A program made the position numbers and the translations under genes. Of a stretch of 64,000 nucleotides of DNA, positions 45,662 through 55,614 are shown in pieces (positions within the stretch are counted from its first letter, which is position 1; every line of letters begins with the position of its first letter). The stretch lies in assembly GCA_025210795.1 (NCBI GenBank), contig JAOAQZ010000019.1, forward strand, positions 62,001 through 126,000. Direction: 5' to 3'. The stretch comes from Cohaesibacter sp. (GTDB taxonomy: Bacteria; Pseudomonadota; Alphaproteobacteria; Rhizobiales; Cohaesibacteraceae). The notes beneath the pieces are model-generated. The model was not told the DNA's origin, ran no database searches, and was given only the letters and a program-made list of their open reading frames with translations.

Positions 45662-47224
45662 CTAGCTTGTCCGGTCAGGCAGGCTGATCTGGAAATGGGC
45701 GCCGGGCTCACGGTCAAGCAATTCGATGGTGCCGCCATGGGCGCGGACCAGTTCGGCCGAAATGGCAAGCCCCAGTCCTGTTCCCCCTTTGCGAACGGAG
45801 CCTTGAAAGGCCTTGAACAGGCTCTTTTTTGCCTGCTCTGGCACGCCGGGGCCGGTGTCGGAGATAATGATATCGGTCTGGTTGCCCGTCTCTTCGGCAA
45901 AAATCTCAAGGCGGGAGATAATGCTGTCATCGCCTTCATTTTTCATGACTTGCACGGAATTGCGGCACAGATTGAGCAACACGCGGAACAATTGGCCGGG
46001 ATCGGCATAGATTTCCAGATCTTGCGGCACCGCATTGGAAAAAGTGATGGAGCCATTATTGGGCAGATCAAGAAAGTCAGACACTTCATTGGCCACGTGA
46101 TGCAGATTAAGAAGGCGCTTTTCCGGCGGGGCTTCCTGCGCTTTGCCATAAGACAAAACAGCACGGGAATAATCGACCGCCCGATCAAGAGCGCCCATGA
46201 TTTTCGGCACCACGCGCTGCACCGTCGGGTCATCAAGCATGCTGAGGCGATCAGAGAATAGTTGCGCTGAGGCCAGAATATTGCGCAAATCATGATTGAT
46301 TTTCGAGACCGCAAGGCCCAGATCTGCCAGCCGTTTCTGCTTGCTCAGGGTTTTTGCAAGGATCATCTCCATATGGGCCAACTGCTCTTCGGTCATGCCG
46401 ATCTCATCGCGGCGACCCGAGGGTTTGATCACCGTATCCACATCCTCCGGATTGGCCGAAAAACGCTCCATATTGGCCGAGAGACGCACAATAGGCCGTA
46501 CCAGAAGGCCGCGCAGGGCAATATAGACAAGGGTTGCGGTAATTACCGAAATCACCAAAGACAGCATCAGGATATTGATGGAGAATTGGATCATTGCATT
46601 GCGCAAGGCTGTTTCATCAAGCACCAACTCGATAATGCCGTCATTGGATTGGGATTGGCCGAGAACGCGAATGGTGCGTCCCTCGCCCCATAGCAAAGTG
46701 TCAAAAGCCGCCATAATGGACTGGGTGGCTGACATGGCACGGATATCATCATCACGGCGGATGGCACCGGGCATGTCCACCATGGCAAGCAATTGTCGCT
46801 CTCCCTTGGTGCGAAGCGCAAGGGTCTGGACATTGAGCCGCGCCAGAAGCTCATCTTCCAGCTTTTCATTCATCATGTCCGCAGAGGCTTCGGTATAGAC
46901 AAGCGCAGCGACTTCCGACAATTCAAGCTTGCGCGTCAGCCAGTCAACCCGGAATTTGGAAATGGAGGGAACGAAGATCAGCACCTCGCTGAGCATGACA
47001 AAGAGGATGGTCAATAAAAGCAGCTTTGAGGACAATCCCAACCCTGAGGGAGAGACACGCCTTTTGAGCGCAGACGACACAAAAGCTTTGTCCTCTTCTG
47101 CTCCGTTCTCGCCATTGTCCAGAACAGAGCGAGAGAGTGCTTGGGAGGATTGATCCTGACCCAGCCCACTCCCGTGCCCATTCTCTTTATCGCTGGATTT
47201 GTTCGCCTGACTATCCTCTTGCAT
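45662..47224 (-). CDS. Membrane sensor histidine kinase (orphan)
   Basis: A 520-residue kinase. The first 60 residues are polar and low-complexity. One membrane helix is near 67-85 and a second near 210-235, framing an extracytoplasmic sensor, followed by a HAMP domain. The phospho-acceptor is His in SKINHDLRNILA. ATP-binding boxes are N (LLNLCRNSVQVM), G1 (ISDTGPGVP) and G2 (GGTGLGLAI). No response regulator lies next to it, so the partner is elsewhere. The short H-box and Asn-box resemble alphaproteobacterial kinases annotated as sensor kinase near haloacid dehalogenase genes. Confidence 0.9.
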   Translation of the reverse strand: MQEDSQANKSSDKENGHGSGLGQDQSSQALSRSVLDNGENGAEEDKAFVSSALKRRVSPSGLGLSSKLLLLTILFVMLSEVLIFVPSISKFRVDWLTRKLELSEVAALVYTEASADMMNEKLEDELLARLNVQTLALRTKGERQLLAMVDMPGAIRRDDDIRAMSATQSIMAAFDTLLWGEGRTIRVLGQSQSNDGIIELVLDETALRNAMIQFSINILMLSLVISVITATLVYIALRGLLVRPIVRLSANMERFSANPEDVDTVIKPSGRRDEIGMTEEQLAHMEMILAKTLSKQKRLADLGLAVSKINHDLRNILASAQLFSDRLSMLDDPTVQRVVPKIMGALDRAVDYSRAVLSYGKAQEAPPEKRLLNLHHVANEVSDFLDLPNNGSITFSNAVPQDLEIYADPGQLFRVLLNLCRNSVQVMKNEGDDSIISRLEIFAEETGNQTDIIISDTGPGVPEQAKKSLFKAFQGSVRKGGTGLGLAISAELVRAHGGTIELLDREPGAHFQISLPDRTS

Positions 47225-47553
47225 GCTCTCTCATCGCTTGGCTGCGTTTTTATTTTGTCGCAAAACTCGAATCGCTTGCGCCGGTCGGGGCATTTTAAGG
47301 CCATTTGCAAGCGGCGAGAAGTCACTCAGATGTTACATTGGCGCCTATTCGTGCACTTTGCTTGCCTTTTCGCTCTTGGCTAAGCGCTTTAAATGCCAAT
47401 CATATCAGGTTGACCACAGGCTTTTGTGCCTTCCTGTCTGGTCAAGACTGCCATTCGTGCCCATATTGATGCTCTGGTGTCATTGTCCAAAGGCTATTGG
47501 GTCACAAAAGCTATTGGATCAAGGGATCACAGCTTATCACGCAAGGAGTTTCC
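47225..47553. other. Divergent intergenic region with an imperfect dyad
   Basis: 329 bp between the kinase and the pyrimidine nucleotidase. TTGACCACAGG at 47410-47420 faces CCTGTCTGGTCAA at 47433-47445, an inverted repeat with a 2-base insertion in one arm. It may be an operator. No small gene was convincing. Confidence 0.4.
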
Positions 47554-48306
47554 ATGGTCGCGCAGACTGATACAGATTATGACTTTTCAGCCTTTGGCGA
47601 CATTGATGTGTGGATTTTCGATCTTGATAACACGCTCTATCCGCCCTCGACCAATCTGTTCAAACAGATGAATGAGAAAATGAGCGATTATGTGGCCCGG
47701 CTTTTGAATATCTCGGAATCTGAAGCCACCAATTTGCGAGAAGGCTATTACAAAGAGCATGGCACCACCTTGCGCGGCTTGATGATCGAGCATGATATTC
47801 ATCCCGATGATTTTCTGGAATATGTCCATAATATCGATCATAGCTGGGTCAAGCCCGATCCCGCCTTGGCGCGCGCCATCTGTGCCCTGCCGGGCAAACG
47901 CTATATCTTTACCAATGGCACCAACAAGCATGCCCTCGCCGTTGCCGAGCGGCTGGGTATTACCGACTATTTCGACGATATTTTCGATATTGTCTGGGCG
48001 GATCTTGACCCCAAACCCAACAAGGCTCCTTATGACAAATTGCTAAGCGAGACGGGGCTTAACCCCAAGAAAGCCGCCATGTTTGAAGATCTGGCCCGCA
48101 ATCTTAAAGTGCCCCATAGCCTTGGCATGCAAACCGTCCTGATGGTCCCCTCCCATACGCAAGCGGTTTTTGAAGGCAGCTGGCAGGCCAAGGGAGCCGA
48201 AGCCCCCCATGTCAATTTTGTCTCGGATGATCTGGCAGGCTTCCTCACCGATATGCTGGTGGCAACGGGCCATGAAGAGCGGCTTAATCATTGCGCAATT
48301 TGCTAA
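47554..48306 (+). CDS. Pyrimidine 5'-nucleotidase (HAD superfamily)
   Basis: A 250-residue HAD hydrolase of the YjjG/SDT1-like pyrimidine 5'-nucleotidase group. The nucleophile motif is FDLDNTLYP, motif II is FTNGTNKH, and the Lys/Asp pair follows in NKAPYDKLL and MFEDLARNL. AAGGAG lies 6 nt before ATG 47554. It dephosphorylates UMP or CMP and similar nucleotides. Homologues usually sit near dapD and kinases in Hyphomicrobiales; here it faces a sensor kinase. Confidence 0.9.
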   Translation: MVAQTDTDYDFSAFGDIDVWIFDLDNTLYPPSTNLFKQMNEKMSDYVARLLNISESEATNLREGYYKEHGTTLRGLMIEHDIHPDDFLEYVHNIDHSWVKPDPALARAICALPGKRYIFTNGTNKHALAVAERLGITDYFDDIFDIVWADLDPKPNKAPYDKLLSETGLNPKKAAMFEDLARNLKVPHSLGMQTVLMVPSHTQAVFEGSWQAKGAEAPHVNFVSDDLAGFLTDMLVATGHEERLNHCAIC

Positions 48307-48673
48307 GCCCCGCCTTGCCCCCAAAACCAGATAAATCCTGATACTTGGGCCGCAAAGACAAACCCGCCCTCTAGTTCTGCCCTGCTATCGATGAAGCGGG
48401 GAGACCTGCTCTTTTGGGCAAATTTTCACAGTTTACGTAATATGCCATTGCCTCTTCCCCCCACCTTGCGGCACATTGGTGGGTGAATGATAGAGGCAGC
48501 GGCGCCTTTCTTCCTTAGGCAAGTGAGACAGAAAGCCAACTTGCTCTTGAGGGGAGCATCCGCTAGCCCTATCGCATAGTCTTTGGCACCAGCCAGCCCT
48601 TGTTGGCTTAACTGGCGGGGCCACCATACATGTTGCACTTCTCTAGGTGCCACTTTTGCCTCAGGAGGACTTG
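48307..48673. other. Intergenic region upstream of a crotonase gene
   Basis: About 366 bp with no supported gene. It ends with a strong AGGAGG at 48663-48668. Minus-strand open frames here have no recognisable family. No terminator or repeat stands out. Confidence 0.5.
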
Positions 48674-49447
48674 ATGGCTTACGAACATATTTTGACCGAG
48701 ACACGCGGCGGTGTTGGCCTGATCACTCTTAATCGCCCCAAGGCTCTTAATGCGCTTTGCTCGCCTTTGATTGCAGAAGTCTCCGAGGCTCTGGATGGCT
48801 ATGAGAAAGACGAGAAGATCGGTGCCATCGTCATTACCGGCTCGGAAAAAGCCTTTGCAGCTGGCGCTGACATTAAAGAAATGTCGTCCCTTACCTATAT
48901 GGATGCCTATCTTGGTGATTTCATCACTCCATGGGATCGCGTCTCGCAAAACCGCAAGCCCATCATTGCCGCTGTTGCCGGTTATGCTCTTGGGGGCGGC
49001 TGCGAGCTAGCCATGATGTGCGATTTCATCATTGCCGGTGACAATGCCAAATTCGGCCAGCCTGAAATTACGCTGGGTGTGATGCCCGGTGCCGGTGGTT
49101 CCCAGCGCCTGACCCGCTTTGTTGGCAAATCCAAAGCCATGGATATGTGCCTGACCGGCCGCATGATGGATGCCGAGGAAGCCGAGCGCTCCGGTCTGGT
49201 CTCTCGGATTGTGCCTGCAGCAGATCTGGTGGATGAAGCACTGAAAGCAGCCCAGAAGATTGCCGACTTCTCCCTGCCGATTGTGATGATGACCAAGGAA
49301 AGCGTCAATCGCTCTTATGAGACCACTTTGAATGAAGGTCTGAAATTCGAGCGCCGCCTGTTCCATTCCATGTTTGCGACCGAGGACCAGAAAGAAGGCA
49401 TGTCTGCCTTTGTCGACAAGCGCAAGCCGCAATTTAAAAACAAATAG
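48674..49447 (+). CDS. Enoyl-CoA hydratase (crotonase)
   Basis: A 258-residue short-chain enoyl-CoA hydratase. Oxyanion-hole pieces are [10 protein letters not shown] and [16 protein letters not shown]. The two catalytic glutamates fit GGCELAM and [19 protein letters not shown], both present in true hydratases. AGGAGG precedes ATG 48674. The order crotonase, rpsT, dnaA is common in Hyphomicrobiales. The protein would act in fatty-acid or amino-acid breakdown. Confidence 0.95.
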   Translation: MAYEHILTETRGGVGLITLNRPKALNALCSPLIAEVSEALDGYEKDEKIGAIVITGSEKAFAAGADIKEMSSLTYMDAYLGDFITPWDRVSQNRKPIIAAVAGYALGGGCELAMMCDFIIAGDNAKFGQPEITLGVMPGAGGSQRLTRFVGKSKAMDMCLTGRMMDAEEAERSGLVSRIVPAADLVDEALKAAQKIADFSLPIVMMTKESVNRSYETTLNEGLKFERRLFHSMFATEDQKEGMSAFVDKRKPQFKNK

Positions 49448-49792
49448 GCTTCCCCTCATTACGGTCTGTCTTTTGATTATCAGGCCTTTTGGATGCTCTT
49501 TTAAGGCGCAGCTCAGCTGCGCCTTTCTTCGTTGCCCTTGTGCGCTCACCTCCTTTGCGCTTTTTTGCAAATCCAGTTGACGCCAGTGCCCTCTTTCACT
49601 ATAAGCACGGGCTTGGAGGCGACATGAAAGATTGTCGCCTTTTGTGATCGAAGAATTCATTCGATTTTGCTTGAAACGCAAAGACCCACTTTAAACCCAG
49701 AGGTCTTTGCCAGGTATGCTGCTCATCCTCTGGCCCGATCTGTATCGCGTGCTGTTGTGATGTAGCGGTCTTTTAAAAAGGAATAGGCTCAC
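49448..49792. other. Intergenic region holding a terminator and the rpsT leader
   Basis: 345 bp. The crotonase terminator is at 49503-49530. The rest should hold the rpsT promoter and leader. AAAAAGGAAT ahead of ATG 49793 is the rpsT ribosome binding site. Nothing else was seen. Confidence 0.6.
49503..49530 (+). terminator. Intrinsic terminator after the crotonase gene
   Basis: A perfect 10-bp stem (AAGGCGCAGC and GCTGCGCCTT) with a 3-nt loop, followed by TCTTC, about 55 bp past the stop codon. Confidence 0.8.
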
Positions 49793-50059
49793 ATGGCCAA
49801 TACAACTTCTGCTAAAAAGGCAACTCGCAAGATTGCCCGTAAAACCGCTATCAACAAAGCTCGCCGCACCCGTGTTCGTGGTTGCCTGCGCAAAGTTGAA
49901 GAAGCAATCACTGCTGCAGATCAGGCTGCTGCCTCTGAAGCTCTGCGCGTCGCTCAGTCCGAACTGATGCGCGCCGTTGCCAAAGGCGTATTCCATAAAA
50001 ATACCGCTTCTCGCAAAATCTCCCGCCTTTCCAAACGAGTTAAGGCACTGGCGGCTTAA
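49793..50059 (+). CDS. rpsT: 30S ribosomal protein S20
   Basis: An 88-residue basic protein of exact family length. [18 protein letters not shown] and [20 protein letters not shown] are S20 signatures. It binds 16S rRNA early in 30S assembly. It is monocistronic, with a strong terminator after it. Confidence 0.98.
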   Translation: MANTTSAKKATRKIARKTAINKARRTRVRGCLRKVEEAITAADQAAASEALRVAQSELMRAVAKGVFHKNTASRKISRLSKRVKALAA

Positions 50060-50078
50060 TTCCTGCCTTTATTTTGCT

Positions 50079-50110
50079 AAAGCCCGGTCCAGTTTGGTCC
50101 GGGCTTTTTT
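50079..50110 (+). terminator. Intrinsic terminator after rpsT
   Basis: AAAGCCCGGTCC and GGTCCGGGCTTTTTT form a 12-bp stem with one mismatch and a 5-nt loop, followed by a U-tract, 20 bp after the rpsT stop. Confidence 0.9.
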
Positions 50111-50767
50111 GTGCCCCTTTTTTCGCAAGAAAGGATTGACAGCTTTCCCCTACGGCAGGCCCATCCGCATTTCAACGTAGGTGATAATCTCTTGTTCTCT
50201 CTTTGATCTAATTATGGTAAATCCCTTACTTTTCAATGGATTATCCATAAGTCTTTTGAGAAGCTGTTTCACGGCTCTGATTCTCAATCAGGTCAATATT
50301 GAAGGGCAAAAAAAAAATCTGCGGTGAGTCACTTGTCAGTTTCCAATGAGGGCTTTTCAGGGAATGTATGGAGTCGCAATATGTTAGGTGAGGTCAAGCA
50401 AAAGGTTAAAATATTTTTACCCTTTTGGATCACACGAGAGGGTCAAGAATCTGACCCTCGCTGTGTTGCGTGATTTGGGAAGGCTGTGTATTGTCGAGTT
50501 ACTGTAAATAGAAGGCTGAGCAACGGATAGCACATTACACGAAGTGCCTATCAAACGTAGAATTCAATCTCTATGTTTATAGATTTCGCAACCATCCGGT
50601 CAAGATTATCCGGATATTGACTGTGAGCAGCAGTTCGAAATCTTGGCTCTTTCTATAATTTTGCAGTATCTAAACCAGAAAGCACTTTTGTACTTTCTGT
50701 TCTGCTCATAGCAAAGATGTTTGTCAGAATGTAAACAGCGGGCTTTTGCGCTCGTTGTGAGGGTTGT
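50111..50767. other. AT-richer intergenic region upstream of rhodanese-dnaA; possible regulatory or replication-related region
   Basis: About 650 bp with no convincing gene and visibly lower GC than its flanks. It has TTATCCATA at 50241-50249 (one mismatch to the DnaA box TTATCCACA), a weaker TTATCCGGA near 50607, TTAA-N7-TTAC at 50406-50420 (one base off the CtrA site TTAA-N7-TTAA), a run of ten A from 50309, and an 8-bp inverted repeat GAGGGTCA/TGACCCTC at 50438-50459. It probably holds the dnaA promoter. A role as origin is possible but not shown. Confidence 0.45.
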
Positions 50768-51214
50768 ATGTCGGAAGCGATTTTGGATGGATATGCGGGC
50801 GATCTCTGTGTTCAGGAGGCCTGGCAGATTTTGGCGCAATATCCGCAAGCCACGCTGATTGATGTAAGAACCCATGCAGAATGGAGTTATGTCGGCCTGC
50901 CCGATCTCTCTTCTCTTGGCAAACCTGTTTTGCAAATCGAATGGTTGTCCTATCCTGCCATGCAGGTTCATGCCGATTTTGGGGAACGGCTCTTGGGACA
51001 GCTGCTCGGGCACGGTGTCTCCTCAGAGGCCCCCTTGTTGTTTTTGTGTCGCTCCGGCGTGAGAAGCCGAAATGCGGCCATCGTGATGACAGGGTGTTGG
51101 GAAGGGCCGTGTTACAATGTTGCTGGCGGCTTTGAAGGCGACCTTGATGACAAGGGTCATAGAGCGAGCATATCGGGCTGGAAAAAAGACGGCCTGCCCT
51201 GGCGACAATTTTAA
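50768..51214 (+). CDS. Rhodanese-like domain protein
   Basis: A 148-residue single-domain rhodanese. The active-site loop is LCRSGVRS with Cys94 as the persulfide carrier, and TLIDVRTHAEW is the conserved N-terminal motif. It moves sulfane sulfur in the cytoplasm, but the acceptor is unknown. GTGAGGG precedes the ATG. It lies between the intergenic region above and dnaA, which starts 140 bp later in the same direction, so transcripts may run into dnaA. Confidence 0.93.
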   Translation: MSEAILDGYAGDLCVQEAWQILAQYPQATLIDVRTHAEWSYVGLPDLSSLGKPVLQIEWLSYPAMQVHADFGERLLGQLLGHGVSSEAPLLFLCRSGVRSRNAAIVMTGCWEGPCYNVAGGFEGDLDDKGHRASISGWKKDGLPWRQF

Positions 51215-51354
51215 TTGAAAACCGAATTGCCGAATTGGGCGGCATCGGGTAAGAGATGCAATCTGGCTATGGCCAAAAGCTTGGGGCGAACCCAACAAGG
51301 CCATATGCTGAAATGACAAGAGCTGTTTAAGCGGCTAAGCTTTAAGAAAAGAAA

Positions 51355-52878
51355 ATGACAATGCAGCAGACGGCCACAAAGGGAAGCACAAGTTTAGAGA
51401 TGGGCATGGCAACTCATCAAGCTTTTCAGGAGGCTGACTCCCCAAAAGAGGAGCCTTCAGTGAAAGTTGGCAAAGAAGAATGGGATCGCGTCAAGACGCG
51501 GTTGCGGGCAGAACTGGGCGAAGATGTTTTTTCTAGCTGGTTTGCAAGCGTGGAATTTGAAGACGAGCAAAATGGCCTGGTTATTTTGTCCGTCTCGACC
51601 CGTTTTCTAAAATCCTGGATCCAATCCCATTATGGCGAGCGCCTGATGGCGCTGTGGGTTGAAGAATGCGAGCATGTAAGACGCATTGATCTTTTTGTGC
51701 GCGGCGCTGTTCGCCCCAAGCCCGCCCCCGCCAAGACAGCCCCTGCAGCCAATCCGCTTGCAGGCAAGGGCGCCGAACTTGGCCGCACTGATGGTGCAGT
51801 CCTGTCTTCCGGCTCTGACAATGATGTCTTGGGTGGCTCTCCGCTTGATCCGCGTCTTACATTCGATACCTTTGTGGTTGGTCAGTCCAACACCCTGGCC
51901 CATGCTGCGGCCAAACAGGTGGCTCTTGCCCAGCCGGGTCAGCCGGTTTCGTTCAATCCGCTGTTCCTGCATGCCTCTGTTGGCCTTGGCAAAACCCATT
52001 TGCTGCAAGCCATTGCGTGGGAAGCCAAGCGCTCCAACCCATCAGCAAAGGTTCTGTATCTAACTGCCGAGCGCTTTATGTATTCCTTTGTGCAGGCGCT
52101 CAAGAGCCAGTCGGCCCTTGATTTCAAAGATACCTTGCGCGACATCGACATTTTGTTGATCGACGATTTGCAGTTCCTGCAAGGCAAGAGCATCCAGCAG
52201 GAATTCTGCCATACCCTGAATAGCCTGATTGACGGGGCTCGTCAGGTTGTTGTGGCGGCCGACCGTCCTCCGGTCGAGCTGGAAAGCCTTGATGAGCGGG
52301 TTCGCTCCCGCCTTGCTGGCGGTCTGGTCAGCGAATTGCAGCCGCTTGAGAAAGAATTGCGCCGCTCCATTTTGGCTGATCGGGCCATGCAGGCGTCTCG
52401 CCGCGACCCGACCCTTGCCATTCCTGATATGGTGCTTGACCATGTTGCGGGCATTATCCGCTCCAATGGCCGGGATCTGGACGGGGCTTTCAACCGCCTG
52501 ATGGCGCATAATCAGCTCACCGGTGCTCCCATTTCCATCGAAATGGCAGAGCAAGCCCTGAAAGATCTGATCCGCTCCAAGGAGCCACGCCGCATTCGCA
52601 TTGAAGACATCCAGCGTGTTGTCTCCAAGCATTATAATGTGTCCCGCTCGGATCTGCTTTCTTCCCGCCGGACGCGAACCATTGTTCGTCCGCGCCAGAT
52701 TGCAATGTATTTGTCAAAAATGCTGACACCTCGCTCCTTGCCAGAAATCGGTCGCCGCTTTGGTGGTCGTGACCATACCACAGTTCTGCATGCGGTACGC
52801 AAGATTGAGGAACTGGCCGGTGCGGACAACACATTGAGCCAGGAAATCGAAATGCTGAAGCGGGTTATTTCTGAATAA
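51355..52878 (+). CDS. dnaA: Chromosomal replication initiator protein DnaA
   Basis: A 507-residue AAA+ initiator. Domain I is about residues 40-110 ([20 protein letters not shown]), a Pro/Ala-rich linker follows, and domain III has Walker [13 protein letters not shown] and Walker [15 protein letters not shown]. Domain IV ends with the DnaA-box-binding [17 protein letters not shown]. The start at 51355 is ATG, behind AAGAAAA; in-frame ATGs follow closely. The downstream order dnaN-recF-gyrB is conserved. Confidence 0.97.
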   Translation: MTMQQTATKGSTSLEMGMATHQAFQEADSPKEEPSVKVGKEEWDRVKTRLRAELGEDVFSSWFASVEFEDEQNGLVILSVSTRFLKSWIQSHYGERLMALWVEECEHVRRIDLFVRGAVRPKPAPAKTAPAANPLAGKGAELGRTDGAVLSSGSDNDVLGGSPLDPRLTFDTFVVGQSNTLAHAAAKQVALAQPGQPVSFNPLFLHASVGLGKTHLLQAIAWEAKRSNPSAKVLYLTAERFMYSFVQALKSQSALDFKDTLRDIDILLIDDLQFLQGKSIQQEFCHTLNSLIDGARQVVVAADRPPVELESLDERVRSRLAGGLVSELQPLEKELRRSILADRAMQASRRDPTLAIPDMVLDHVAGIIRSNGRDLDGAFNRLMAHNQLTGAPISIEMAEQALKDLIRSKEPRRIRIEDIQRVVSKHYNVSRSDLLSSRRTRTIVRPRQIAMYLSKMLTPRSLPEIGRRFGGRDHTTVLHAVRKIEELAGADNTLSQEIEMLKRVISE

Positions 52879-53055
52879 TCCGTGCAAGGCTTTTGCTTTT
52901 TGCCAGCTCATACACAAACTTGCTGAAAAGCTGTGAAATAGAAGGGGATTGTGACCAAATCGGCGCAATCCCCTTGCTATAGGGCCCAATTAGGGCCAAA
53001 GTTTTCGTCCCCAAAAGGGGGCATTGAATTTGGAAGAAAAAGGACAAGACGGGAT

Positions 53056-54174
53056 ATGAAAGTCACTCTCGAACGGGCAAACCTTTTGAAGTCGCTGAAC
53101 CATGTCCATCGTGTGGTTGAGCGCCGCAACACCATTCCCATTCTCTCCAATGTGCTTTTGAAGGCCGAAGGGGGTGACCTGATTTTCAAGGCCACCGATC
53201 TGGATCTGGAAGTGCTTGAGACGGCTCCGGCCATGGTGGAGACAGCGGGTGCAACCACTGTTCCCGCGCACATGCTCCATGACATCGTCAAAAAGCTGCC
53301 CGATGGCTCTCAGGTTACCCTTGAGACCAATGAGGAACAGTCCAATCTGTCCATTGATGCGGGCCGCTCGCATTTTACCTTGCAGGTTCTGCCGGTTACT
53401 GATTTTCCTGACATCACAGCGGGGGATTTCAGCCATACTTTCTCCATTCCGGCGATGGATATCAAAAAGCTGATTGATCACACCCAGTTTGCGATCTCCA
53501 CGGAAGAAACCCGCTATTATCTCAATGGTATTTACGTTCATACGCTGGATATGGACGGCACCACGTTGCTCCGCGCCGTGGCAACCGATGGCCATCGTCT
53601 GGCTCAGGCGCAATTGCCTGCCCCTGCAGGGTCAGCTGGCATGCCCGGTATCATCATTCCGCGCAAAACGGTCTCTGAAGTCCAGAAGCTGATTGAGGAT
53701 CCGGAAAGTGCGATCGCCATTGAATTGTCCGAGGCCAAGATCCGCATGCGGATTGGTTCTGTGGTGCTGACATCCAAGCTCATCGACGGGACATTCCCTG
53801 ATTATGAGCGCGTCATCCCCAAGGGCAATGACAAGATCCTGAAAGTTGAAAATACCCTGTTCGCGCAGGCTGTTGACCGGGTGTCCACCGTCTCTAACGA
53901 GCGTGGCCGCGCGGTGAAATTGTCGCTTGAAGCAGGCCGTCTGGTGCTGACCGTCTCCAACCCTGATTCAGGCACGGCCACCGATGAACTGGCTGTTCAA
54001 TATGATGCCGAGCCGATGGAAATCGGCTTTAACGCCCGTTATCTGCTTGATATTACCAATCAGCTTGATAGCGAAAGCGCCCAGTTTAGTTTGGCGGATT
54101 CCGGCTCCCCGACCCTTATTCAGGAAGAGGGCAAGGAAGGCAGCCTTTATGTCTTGATGCCAATGCGGGTTTAG
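53056..54174 (+). CDS. dnaN: DNA polymerase III beta subunit (sliding clamp)
   Basis: A 372-residue clamp with the three-domain repeat. MKVTLERANLLKSLNHVHRV is the typical start, and the end LYVLMPMRV is the standard C-terminus. The ATG at 53056 was chosen; the frame is open 35 codons upstream without homology. It follows dnaA by 177 bp, with its own leader. Confidence 0.98.
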   Translation: MKVTLERANLLKSLNHVHRVVERRNTIPILSNVLLKAEGGDLIFKATDLDLEVLETAPAMVETAGATTVPAHMLHDIVKKLPDGSQVTLETNEEQSNLSIDAGRSHFTLQVLPVTDFPDITAGDFSHTFSIPAMDIKKLIDHTQFAISTEETRYYLNGIYVHTLDMDGTTLLRAVATDGHRLAQAQLPAPAGSAGMPGIIIPRKTVSEVQKLIEDPESAIAIELSEAKIRMRIGSVVLTSKLIDGTFPDYERVIPKGNDKILKVENTLFAQAVDRVSTVSNERGRAVKLSLEAGRLVLTVSNPDSGTATDELAVQYDAEPMEIGFNARYLLDITNQLDSESAQFSLADSGSPTLIQEEGKEGSLYVLMPMRV

Positions 54175-54202
54175 ATTTTACCCGTCATCTTAAGGATGGT
54201 AC

Positions 54203-54226
54203 AAAGGGCGCTGATGCGCCCTTTTT
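54203..54226 (+). terminator. Intrinsic terminator after dnaN
   Basis: AAAGGGCGC and GCGCCCTTT form a perfect 9-bp stem with a 4-nt loop, followed by TTG, about 28 bp after the stop. Confidence 0.85.
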
Positions 54227-54274
54227 GATTCTTAAACGCCCTGCCGCCTCATCTTGACAGGAATGATGCCTTTA

Positions 54275-55507
54275 ATGACCCAGCCAGACAGGAGTTTTTC
54301 TGCGCTTTCTCCTCAATCGGAGGACAAAACTGATGTTATGGCAGATGGCGGGACAGATAACGGGATCGAACATGTCTGGATTTCTTCCCTTCAATTAAGC
54401 GACTTTCGCAATTATTCTTCTCTCTCTCTTCCCTTGCGCGACGCGCATGTGGTGCTGACCGGTGCCAATGGTTCTGGCAAGACCAATCTTTTAGAGGCCC
54501 TTTCCTTTCTCTCGCCAGGGCGGGGACTTCGCCGTGTCTCATACCCGGAGATTGCCCGCGAGGCCGGGCCGGGTAGCTGGGCTTTTTCTGCCAAGCTAAG
54601 CGGGGATTATGGTGTCACCCAATTGGGCACAGGCCTGCAGCCCCAAGCCAATGGCGAGCTGCAAAGACGATTGCGGATTGATGGCGCGCCCGCTAAATCC
54701 GCCGAAAGCCTTGGCGATTATCTCACCGTTTTATGGCTAACCCCGATGATGGATGGGCTTTTTACCGGAGCTGCTTCCGACCGGCGCAAATGGCTGGACC
54801 GGATGGTTCTGGCGCTTGATCGGGGCCACGGCAGCCGGGTCAATGCCTTTGAGAAAGCCATGCGCCAGCGCAACCGCCTTTTGGAAGATGCCCCGCACGA
54901 GACGGTTTGGCTGGACGGCATTGAAGCACAGATGGCCGAATTTGGTGTGGCCATTGCCACAGCACGGGCCGAGCTTGTGGCGCTGCTCTCCCAATCCATT
55001 GCTCATTTGCATGGGGAGGAGACCGCCTTTCCCATGGCGATGCTTGCCCTTGATGGCACGCTGGAGGCCAGCGCCTTTACTTTGCCTGCCATTGACTGCG
55101 AAGAGGCTTTTCGCGCGCAGCTGGTTCAAATGCGCCCGCGAGATCGGGCGGCAGGCCGCACCTTGGAAGGGCCACACCGGTCTGATCTGAAGGTTCGTCA
55201 CCATAGTAAGGATATGCCAGCGGCAAAATGCTCGACCGGCGAACAAAAGGCCCTTCTATTGGGCATTGTTCTGGCCCATGCGCATTTGGTGGCCCATCGC
55301 ACCCATAAAAGCCCGATTGTGCTTTTGGATGAAGTGGCCGCCCATCTAGATGAAAAACGGCGCCTTGCCCTCTTTGACATTCTTGATCGGCTTGGCTGTC
55401 AGGCCTGGGTAACCGGCACGGATGATCCTGTCTTTGCGCCCTTGGGTGAGCGGGCGCAGCGCTTTATCGTCTCAGACGGGGCTTTGCGCGCCTGTGATGC
55501 GCCATAA
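54275..55507 (+). CDS. recF: DNA replication and repair protein RecF
   Basis: A 410-residue SMC-like ATPase that loads RecA at gaps. Walker A is TGANGSGKTNLLEALS, the signature is STGEQKALLLGIVLAHA, and Walker B is PIVLLDEVAAHLD. The recognised fold begins at WISSLQLSDFRNY, after a poorly conserved leader of about 35 residues. Start choice is uncertain: ATGs at 54263, 54266 and 54275 follow AGGA, and I report 54275. The dnaN terminator lies just upstream, so recF likely has its own promoter or relies on read-through. Confidence 0.95.
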   Translation: MTQPDRSFSALSPQSEDKTDVMADGGTDNGIEHVWISSLQLSDFRNYSSLSLPLRDAHVVLTGANGSGKTNLLEALSFLSPGRGLRRVSYPEIAREAGPGSWAFSAKLSGDYGVTQLGTGLQPQANGELQRRLRIDGAPAKSAESLGDYLTVLWLTPMMDGLFTGAASDRRKWLDRMVLALDRGHGSRVNAFEKAMRQRNRLLEDAPHETVWLDGIEAQMAEFGVAIATARAELVALLSQSIAHLHGEETAFPMAMLALDGTLEASAFTLPAIDCEEAFRAQLVQMRPRDRAAGRTLEGPHRSDLKVRHHSKDMPAAKCSTGEQKALLLGIVLAHAHLVAHRTHKSPIVLLDEVAAHLDEKRRLALFDILDRLGCQAWVTGTDDPVFAPLGERAQRFIVSDGALRACDAP

Positions 55508-55614
55508 GGAGATCGGCCTTTCAAGGATATGGAGGGCAACCGACTTGACCTTTGCGCAAAAGGCAGGGTTTACTTGGCTTTTAAGACGGCGAACAGGAAA
55601 GGAGCCTTGATCAT

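Noticed and set aside
50111..50767. Confident oriC call
   Set aside because: Only one good DnaA-box-like site and one near CtrA site are visible; no cluster of boxes, and many relatives have oriC elsewhere.
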